Assembly (NCBI GenBank): GCA_001303415.1
Contig: LJTN01000002.1
Location: forward strand, 1 to 64,000
Origin: Myxococcales bacterium SG8_38
GTDB taxonomy: Bacteria > Myxococcota_A > Polyangia > Polyangiales > Houyiibacteriaceae
Direction: 5' to 3'
DNA: 64,000 nt
Part shown: piece after piece, positions 55,987 to 64,000 of the stretch
Layout: the number at the start of each line of letters is the position of its first letter
Position numbering within the stretch: position 1 is the first letter of the stretch
Notes under the pieces: model-generated
Database searches by the model: none
The model's input: only the letters and a program-made list of their open reading frames with translations
Told to the model about the DNA's origin: nothing
Translations under genes and position numbers: made by a program

Positions 55987-57483
55987 ATGGATACGCTTTG
56001 GATCGTCCTTCTCGTCACCCTCGCCCTGCTCGGCGCACCGCTTTTTGCGATCTTCGGCGCGGCCTCGATGCTGCTCTTCGCTGGGCTCCCCGACACCAGC
56101 ATCACCGGTGCGGCCAACGACGTCTTCAGCGAGAAGTTCGCAGACTCGCCGCTGCTCGTCACCATTCCGCTGTTCACGTTTGCCGGCTACGTGCTCGCGG
56201 AGAGTGGAACGCCGCATCGTCTGGTGAAGCTCTCGCGGGCCTGGCTCGGATGGATGCCGGGCGGTCTGGCGATGGTCTGCTTGATGGCGTCCGCATTCTT
56301 CACGACCTTTACGGGGGGCAGCGGGATTACCATCGTAGCCATCGGCGGGCTTCTGTATCCAGCGCTCCTCGCAGACAAATACAAAGAAAACTTCTCTCTC
56401 GGCCTGGTGACCACCGGCGGCTCCCTAGGGCTCCTGTTCCCGCCGAGCGTTCCCATGATCATCTACGGTGTCGTTGCCGGCATCATGATCGAGAAGCTGT
56501 TCTTGGCGGGTCTCATTCCGGGCATCATCACCGTGGCTGCGCTCGCGACCTACAGCTCGATCACTGGCATCAAGGCCAAGATGCCGCGCACCAAGTTTGA
56601 CGCGCCCGAGGCTTTGAAGACGCTCTGGGAGGCGAAATGGGAGGCGCTGCTGCCCGTCGCGCTGCTCGGTGGGATGTACAGCGGCTTGATGCGTATTCAC
56701 GAAGCCGCCGCCTTTACGGCCATCTATACCTTGATCATCGAGGTGTTCGTCTACCGGGACGTGGGCTTCCGTAGAGACCTCCCGCGCATCATTCGAGAGT
56801 CGATGACGCTGGTCGGCGCCATCCTCGCGATCCTGGCGACGGCCATCGGCTTCACGGCGTTCCTGATACAAGCTCGCGTTCCCATGATGATCCTCGACGC
56901 CATGGAAGGGTTCATCCAGTCGCAGGTGATGTTCCTCATCGCGCTGAACTTGTTCCTCATCGGCGTCGGCATGTTGATGGACATCTTCTCGGCGATCGTG
57001 GTCGTGGTTCCGCTCATCGTGCCGATCGCTCAAAGGTTTGGCGTCGACCCGTATCATTTGGGGATCGTGTTCCTCCTCAACCTCGAGATCGGCTACATGA
57101 CGCCGCCGGTCGGCCTGAACCTTTTCATCTCTAGCTTCCGCTTCAACAAGCCGATTACGCAGCTCTACCGGGCCGTGTTGCCCTTCATAGGCCTGCTGGG
57201 CCTGGCTCTCATCATCGTCACGTACATCCCGACGCTTTCCACTTGGATTCCCAGCATGGTGGAAGCCACCGCGGTGGACCTCGATGCGCCGATCGAAGGT
57301 GCCGAAGGCGAGGGCGAGGGCGAAGGCGATGCTCCGAAGCTCGATCTCGATCAGCTCGAGGGTGACGACGTCGGCTTCGACCTCGACGACTTGGAAGTCG
57401 ATGACGAAGCGCTCGACCTCGACACCCTGGAGGGCGAGGAGCCCGCGGAAGAGCTCGAAGACGCCCCAGAGAAGACCGAATAG
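55987..57483 (+). CDS. dctM: TRAP transporter large permease, DctM family, with acidic C-terminal tail
   Basis: TTGGSLGLLFPPSVPMIIYGVVA, LNLEIGYMTPPVGLNLFIS; tail GEGEGEGDAPKLDLDQLEGDDVGFDLDDLEVDDEALDLDTLEG. Confidence 0.9.
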   Translation: MDTLWIVLLVTLALLGAPLFAIFGAASMLLFAGLPDTSITGAANDVFSEKFADSPLLVTIPLFTFAGYVLAESGTPHRLVKLSRAWLGWMPGGLAMVCLMASAFFTTFTGGSGITIVAIGGLLYPALLADKYKENFSLGLVTTGGSLGLLFPPSVPMIIYGVVAGIMIEKLFLAGLIPGIITVAALATYSSITGIKAKMPRTKFDAPEALKTLWEAKWEALLPVALLGGMYSGLMRIHEAAAFTAIYTLIIEVFVYRDVGFRRDLPRIIRESMTLVGAILAILATAIGFTAFLIQARVPMMILDAMEGFIQSQVMFLIALNLFLIGVGMLMDIFSAIVVVVPLIVPIAQRFGVDPYHLGIVFLLNLEIGYMTPPVGLNLFISSFRFNKPITQLYRAVLPFIGLLGLALIIVTYIPTLSTWIPSMVEATAVDLDAPIEGAEGEGEGEGDAPKLDLDQLEGDDVGFDLDDLEVDDEALDLDTLEGEEPAEELEDAPEKTE

Positions 57484-57603
57484 CCCGGGCGCCGATCCAA
57501 TCGATCGCTGTCCCCGTGGGGATATCCGCAATGAGGGAGTCCGGCGGCCTCTGGCTAACGCAAAATATTCGTCTTTGATCGAACGCTTTCCATCGGTAGC
57601 ATC

Positions 57604-58656
57604 GTGCCCAAGCCATGGAAGGGAGGCGCGGTGGAACCGGACGGCGTCGCGCTCTACAGCCAGATGCTCAAGAGCCGGCGCTTCGAGGAAGCGGTCACGG
57701 CCCTTTGGCGCGAAGGACACATCTCGGCGGAGATGCACCTCAACATCGGTGAAGAGGGGATCATCGCCGGTGTGGTCGATCATCTCTCGGAGGGGGACGC
57801 CATGGCGCTCGACCATCGTGGAACGGCGCCCCTGGTGATGCGTGGCGTCGATCTGGTGTTGCTTATCAAGGAGCTCATGGGCGAGGAAGATGGGCTTTGC
57901 GCAGGGATGGGCGGACACATGCACTTGTTTGTCCCAGAGTTGCTGGCAGCTTCGTCTGGGATCGTCGGGGCTTCAGGTCCAGCAGCTTGCGGGTTCGCGC
58001 TGGCCAATCAGCACCTGCGGCCGGGAAAGATTGCAATCGCATTCTTCGGAGAGGCCGCCATGAATCAAGGCATGCTGATGGAGTCCATCAATCTCGCCGC
58101 AGCCTGGTCTCTCCCGGTGGTTTTCGTGTGTAAGGACAACGGCATGGCAATCACCACCCCTTCCAGGAAAGTGACGGGTGGTAATCTGTGTACGCGCGCC
58201 GAAGGTCTCGGAGCCCAAGCCGTCTCGGTGGACGGGGCCGATGTCGGCGCTGTCTGGCGGGCGGCCGAGAAGGCGGTGGAACGAGCCCGCAAGGGACAGG
58301 GACCTACCTTCCTTCACGCGACCTGCCGACGTCCTGAAGGACATTTCCTCGGTGATCCCTTGCTTCGGATCGTCCGCAACCCCGTCGACGAGCTCAAGAG
58401 CAAGGTCGGTCCTTTGGTGAGAGCGGCGACGGGTAGTGGCGGCGCTTCAGTGGGAAGGAGGGCGGCTAGCCTCGGCTCGATCATGGACATGCTCGGCCGG
58501 GCGGGGAAGATGCGGAAGCTAGGCCGCCACGATCCACTCGAGCGGCAGGCCAAGCGCCTTTCCGGCGCGGAGCGTAGTGGCGTCGATGCCGCCGTCGAGG
58601 GCGAAGTCGCTGCGGCGATTCGTGCTGCAACGGAGCGCATGGAGGCTGGGCCATGA
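57604..58656 (+). CDS. pdhA: Thiamine-diphosphate-dependent dehydrogenase E1 component, alpha subunit
   Basis: GGHMHLFVPEL, IAIAFFGEAAMNQGMLMESINLAAAWSLPVVFVCKDNGMAITTP; GTG start. Confidence 0.85.
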   Translation: MPKPWKGGAVEPDGVALYSQMLKSRRFEEAVTALWREGHISAEMHLNIGEEGIIAGVVDHLSEGDAMALDHRGTAPLVMRGVDLVLLIKELMGEEDGLCAGMGGHMHLFVPELLAASSGIVGASGPAACGFALANQHLRPGKIAIAFFGEAAMNQGMLMESINLAAAWSLPVVFVCKDNGMAITTPSRKVTGGNLCTRAEGLGAQAVSVDGADVGAVWRAAEKAVERARKGQGPTFLHATCRRPEGHFLGDPLLRIVRNPVDELKSKVGPLVRAATGSGGASVGRRAASLGSIMDMLGRAGKMRKLGRHDPLERQAKRLSGAERSGVDAAVEGEVAAAIRAATERMEAGP

Positions 58657-59681
58657 GAACCATGACGTTTGCCGACGCGATCGAAGACGTGCTGATGGAG
58701 GCGATGACCGCGGACCCCCGGATCATCGTTTTCGGCGAAGACGTGCACGCGATTCGCATGAATCTCTATGCGCGCTTCGGCGAGATGAGAGTGCGTCCGA
58801 CCCCCATCAGCGAATCGGCGTTTCTCGGCGCGGGGGTCACCGCGGCCATGGGCGGGCTCCGTCCGATCGTCGAAATCATGATGGTCGACTTCATCGCCGT
58901 CGCTGTAGATGCACTGGTCAATCACGCGGCGAAGATCGAAGCCTTTTCTGGGGGAAAGTGGAAGGTCCCCATGGTGGTGCGAGTCGCGTGCGGAGGGGGC
59001 TACGGTGACGGAGGGCAGCACGAGCAAGCGCTGTGGGGACTCCTCGCGCAGGTGCCTGGGATGAAAGTCGTCGTCCCTTCGAACCCGGCAGACGCCGGGG
59101 GGCTGATGCTATCGGCTATCGAAGACGATGGGCCGGTCGTCTTCATGGAGCACAAGCTGCTAGCCGACTACTGGCTCGACTATCTCGCAGACGGGGGGCG
59201 TATGAATTTGGACTACGACATACCCGAGGAGGGCGCATTCGGGCCAGTGCCTGATGTCTGGCAGCCGACGCCCATCGGCGAAGCCAAAATCGTGCGGGAA
59301 GGTGGCGACCTCACCATGGCTGCCGTCGGAGTCGGGTTGCACCGTTGTCTCGAAGCCGCGGCACGACTGACCGAGCAGGGGATCGAGGCCTCGGTGGTCG
59401 ATCTACGCACGGTCTCTCCGCTCGACACGGACACGCTGTGCGAATCGGTGTCCAAGACGAGGGGTTTACTGGTGGCGGACGAGGACTACAAGAGCTTCGG
59501 GCTGTCGGGCGAGCTTGCGGCGACCCTCATGGAAGCGGGCATACCTGCCCGGTTCGCTCGCGTCTGCGTCGAAGAGACGATTCCCTACGATCGACGCAGA
59601 GAGGGACAAGTCCTGCCGAACGTACAGCGCATCGTCGAAGTTGCGCGTCAGCTCGTGGATCCGGGCTCGCTGGTCGCCTGA
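58653..59681 (+). CDS. pdhB: Thiamine-diphosphate-dependent dehydrogenase E1 component, beta subunit
   Basis: MTFADAIEDVLMEAMTADPRIIVFGEDV, PISESAFLGAGVTAAMGGLRPIVEIMMVDF, GEAKIVREGGDLTMAAVG; ATGA overlap with the alpha gene. Confidence 0.88.
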   Translation: MRTMTFADAIEDVLMEAMTADPRIIVFGEDVHAIRMNLYARFGEMRVRPTPISESAFLGAGVTAAMGGLRPIVEIMMVDFIAVAVDALVNHAAKIEAFSGGKWKVPMVVRVACGGGYGDGGQHEQALWGLLAQVPGMKVVVPSNPADAGGLMLSAIEDDGPVVFMEHKLLADYWLDYLADGGRMNLDYDIPEEGAFGPVPDVWQPTPIGEAKIVREGGDLTMAAVGVGLHRCLEAAARLTEQGIEASVVDLRTVSPLDTDTLCESVSKTRGLLVADEDYKSFGLSGELAATLMEAGIPARFARVCVEETIPYDRRREGQVLPNVQRIVEVARQLVDPGSLVA

Positions 59682-61540
59682 CAAGGATGGGCAGGCTTCT
59701 TTTCGATCTTGTCGTAGAGGGCTTGGAGCTCCTCTTCACCCAAGGTCTCGTTCTCGAGCAGTCTCTGGGCGCCCTCCTCGAGCGCAGCTCGTTGCTCACG
59801 CAAAATGGTGAGCGCTTTTTTGAATGCCCCATCCACCATCGTTCGCACTGCATTGTCGATCTCTCGCGCGGTGTCGTCGCTATACTCGCGCTCTCGGAAC
59901 GGACTGGCGACGGAGCCGAGAAATGCCGGTGATTGGCTCTCATACGTGATGTGACCGAGCTCGGGAACCATTGCGTAACGCATCACCATGCTGCGTGCGA
60001 TGTCCGTCACCTTAGCCAAGTCGTCCGCGGCACCGGTGGACAGGTGCCCGAACACGAGTTGCTCCGCTGCGCGGCCGCCGAGAAGCGCAGCCATCTTTTC
60101 TTCGAGCTCCTCGCGGGTCATCAGGAACCGGTCCTCGGTGGGCCGCTGCATCGTGTAGCCGAGGGCGCCGACGCCCCGCGGAATGATCGACACCTTGTGC
60201 ACCTTGTCGCAGCGCTCGCACATCAGCGCGACGAGGGCGTGGCCCATCTCATGATAAGCCACAATCGTGCGCTCTCTCGGATTGAGCAGTCGATTCTTCT
60301 TTTCGAGGCCGGCTACGATCCGCTCGATGGCGGCGGTGAAGTCCTCCATGGAGACGGCATCAGCGTTTCGTCTCGTTGCGACGATTGCGGCTTCGTTGAC
60401 CAAGTTGGCCAAGTCGGCTCCCGTGAATCCAGGCGTCAGCCCCGCGACCGCTTCGATCTCGACCTCGGAATCAAGCGCCACCTTCTTTGCATGTACCTTC
60501 AGGATCTGCGTGCGTCCGGTCCTGTCCGGCCGATCTACGAGCACCTGCCGATCGAACCGTCCCGCACGCAAGAGGGCGGGGTCCAGGATCTCGGGCCGGT
60601 TAGTCGCGGCCAAGAGCACGATACCAGTCGACGGATCGAAGCCGTCCATCTCGACCAACAATTGATTGAGCGTTTGCTCCTTCTCGTCCGTCCCGCCGGT
60701 GAATGGCGCCGCGTTCCTCGCGCGGCCGAGCGCATCGAGCTCGTCGACGAAGATGATGCAGGGGGCCTGCTGGCGCGCTTGGTCGAAGAGATCGCGGACG
60801 CGTGCGGCGCCGACACCGACGAACATCTCGACGAACTCCGAGCCGCTAATTGAGAAGAAGGGAACACCGGCTTCGCCCGCCACGGCTCGCGCAAGGAGCG
60901 TCTTTCCGGTCCCAGGCGGCCCGATGAGCAAAATGCCCCTCGGCATGCGCGCGCCCAGCCTGCCGTAGGACTGGGGGTCCTTCAGAAAGGCAACCACCTC
61001 CTCGAGCTCCTCCTTTGCCTCGTCGACGCCCGCGACGTCCGAGAAGCTCACGCGGGTGTCGGTCTCCATGTAGACCTTGGCTTTGCTCTTGCCGACCGAC
61101 ATCAGCCCGGCGCCCGGACCCCCCATGGCCGCCATCCGGCGGCTCAAGAAGATCCAAAACCCGAAGAGCAGCAGCAACGGCAAAAGCCATGATGCGAGCG
61201 CCTGGATCAGCGGGCTTCGTGGCTCCTTCGAGTACTCGACCCCGTGCCCTTGGAGTGTCTCGGCGAGGTCGTGGTCGACCCGATTGGTCGAAAAACGGAC
61301 CTTTCCGTCGATCGGCTCGGTCAGCTCGCCGCTGAGGACGTCGTCGGTGACGACGACCTCTTTGACCTTGCCCTGTTCGAGCAAGCGCTCGAACTCGCTG
61401 TACGGAATCGTGGCAACGGGCTCCGTGCTTTCCCACACCTGAAGCAACAACGAGCCCGCCACGATGGCGACGAGAAGATACAGAAGACCGAGGCGCGGCC
61501 GGCCCTTGGTCCCTTCAGGCTTGCGTTTGTCGTCGGGCAT
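59648..61540 (-). CDS. ftsH: ATP-dependent zinc metalloprotease FtsH
   Basis: [75 protein letters not shown], zinc motif HEMGH. Confidence 0.96.
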   Translation of the reverse strand: MPDDKRKPEGTKGRPRLGLLYLLVAIVAGSLLLQVWESTEPVATIPYSEFERLLEQGKVKEVVVTDDVLSGELTEPIDGKVRFSTNRVDHDLAETLQGHGVEYSKEPRSPLIQALASWLLPLLLLFGFWIFLSRRMAAMGGPGAGLMSVGKSKAKVYMETDTRVSFSDVAGVDEAKEELEEVVAFLKDPQSYGRLGARMPRGILLIGPPGTGKTLLARAVAGEAGVPFFSISGSEFVEMFVGVGAARVRDLFDQARQQAPCIIFVDELDALGRARNAAPFTGGTDEKEQTLNQLLVEMDGFDPSTGIVLLAATNRPEILDPALLRAGRFDRQVLVDRPDRTGRTQILKVHAKKVALDSEVEIEAVAGLTPGFTGADLANLVNEAAIVATRRNADAVSMEDFTAAIERIVAGLEKKNRLLNPRERTIVAYHEMGHALVALMCERCDKVHKVSIIPRGVGALGYTMQRPTEDRFLMTREELEEKMAALLGGRAAEQLVFGHLSTGAADDLAKVTDIARSMVMRYAMVPELGHITYESQSPAFLGSVASPFREREYSDDTAREIDNAVRTMVDGAFKKALTILREQRAALEEGAQRLLENETLGEEELQALYDKIEKKPAHPCQATSEPGSTS

Positions 61541-61641
61541 CCTGCCCTGCGCACACTAGTCGGGCGTCACCCCGCGGCAAGCCGTCTGGGGCTCGTCCAA
61601 TCTTCGATGGGGGCCGACCCTGCCGCGGTCATCGAGTCAGC

Positions 61642-62934
<1,293 letters not shown>

Positions 62935-63091
62935 GCAGCCGATATTAGGATCGATTCCGTCCTTCGTGAAGGGCTGCCTGCGATCGTCTTGCGCCTCAGA
63001 GAGCTGGAATAGGGTTTGTACTCTCACTCACTCAACCACGCCGTATCAATTCGACCTGGTTGCGCTTCAGACTTCCTCTACCCTTGTACTC

Positions 63092-64000
63092 TCAAAGACC
63101 CGAGATCTCGATCAAGGCGAGAATCACGGCTCCCACACCGTAGTTGAGGTCGTCTTCCAAGGGAACCGATGCGTACCCCTCGAACGTGGACACGTCGGTG
63201 GGTCCGGAAATGTCCGTGACGTACGGCCGTCCTTGATCGTCGGTCGCGACCTTACCCTTGACCGCCTCCACCGCGCTTTTCGCCGCGCCGAGCTCTCGCT
63301 CTCCAAGGAAGTTGTAACGATATCCCCTCGCCATCCCGTACGCGAAAAGCGCGGTGGCGCTGGTCTCGAGATAGGTCTCGCCAGGTCGGTTCATCACGGT
63401 CCACCACATGCCGGAGGGCGCGTCCTGGGTCTCGAGCACGCCCGCGACGTGATCTTCGAACATGCGGCTGGCGACCGGGTCGGATTCGCCGCGCAACAAC
63501 AGGATCCGCAAGTAGTCTGCCAACGAAGCCGTGACCCAGCCGTTGCCTCGCCCCCAATAGATGTCCGTGTCGAATGGTTCGGACCAGTCATCGGCATGAA
63601 CCAGAAGCCCGTTGTCGTCCTGAAGCACTTCTTGGAAGATGCCGAGTTGCTCGGACATCAGGGCAAGTGACTCGGCGTCGTCATCGAGCTCGCCATGGCG
63701 ACTCAGCACCATGCCGAACATGAACAAGCTATCGACCCAAATGGTCAGGTAGATTCTGCCGTAGTGGCTGATGCCGCCATCCTCGGTACGTGGGGCGGTT
63801 CGCAGATACTCGAGCACGTCGTCCACGACTTTCCGGTAGCGCGCATCTTCAGAGTCGCGCAGGAGCGCCAACGCGGTGAGCGCCGGCGGGCACGAGTCGC
63901 TCCAGAAAAGCCGGTAGCCTTCGGCGATGCGGGAGTCCATATACTCTTGGTAGTAGTCGCGCACTCTCGAGTCGCCGGTCACGCGGTAGAGCTCGGTGAG
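63092..64000 (-). CDS. Glycoside hydrolase family 88/105-like (unsaturated uronyl hydrolase), 5' end outside window
   Basis: IYLTIWVDSLFMFGMVLSRHGE, DIYWGRGNGWVTASLADYL, GETYLETSATALFAYGMARG; frame open to the window edge. Confidence 0.85.
   Translation of the reverse strand, partial: LTELYRVTGDSRVRDYYQEYMDSRIAEGYRLFWSDSCPPALTALALLRDSEDARYRKVVDDVLEYLRTAPRTEDGGISHYGRIYLTIWVDSLFMFGMVLSRHGELDDDAESLALMSEQLGIFQEVLQDDNGLLVHADDWSEPFDTDIYWGRGNGWVTASLADYLRILLLRGESDPVASRMFEDHVAGVLETQDAPSGMWWTVMNRPGETYLETSATALFAYGMARGYRYNFLGERELGAAKSAVEAVKGKVATDDQGRPYVTDISGPTDVSTFEGYASVPLEDDLNYGVGAVILALIEISGL

Noticed and set aside
56425-57924. 499-aa minus-strand ORF
   Set aside because: Antisense to dctM and the start of the E1 alpha gene; His/Arg/Asp-rich shadow sequence.
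63015-63095. Direct repeat TTGTACTCTCA twice between the Asp-rich lipoprotein and the GH88/105 gene
   Set aside because: Only two short copies, and one touches a coding end; too weak to call a regulatory site without a genome-wide motif search.

Overview
Chromosomal window from a high-GC bacterium, most consistent with Myxococcota/'deltaproteobacteria': many lipoproteins with GTGG-type Gly-rich linkers, Ser/Thr kinase, hybrid two-component proteins, a MYXO-CTERM-like tail and a TPR-associated TRAP transporter. I call about 57 coding genes, one tRNA-Ala(GGC) on the minus strand, and no rRNA, CRISPR array, recognisable transposase or prophage. Housekeeping anchors are uvrC, pyk, rplU-rpmA, ribF, xseB, ftsH, phoH, cysK, bamD, yqgE, zapA-fau, and cdd with a purine nucleoside phosphorylase. 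The parts most worth a second look are: (1) a translationally coupled three-gene locus with two duplicated Cys-rich lipoproteins and a vWA protein carrying an insertion (910-5413); (2) an about 555-bp non-coding region of nested inverted repeats around a 15-unit hexamer array, lying between two phosphodiesterase-family paralogs (11005-11560); (3) a lipoprotein whose duplicated domain is separated by Gly-Met and Asp/Cys/His/Tyr-rich repeats (61642-62934); (4) a lipoprotein ORF starting 3 nt after the 3' end of a tRNA (44040); (5) a zinc-ribbon/DLPAP-repeat/TM/TPR protein (30741-34298); (6) a multi-receiver/Hpt/degenerate-GGDEF protein (17837-19879). Function calls rest on reading motifs in translated ORFs; no database search was run.
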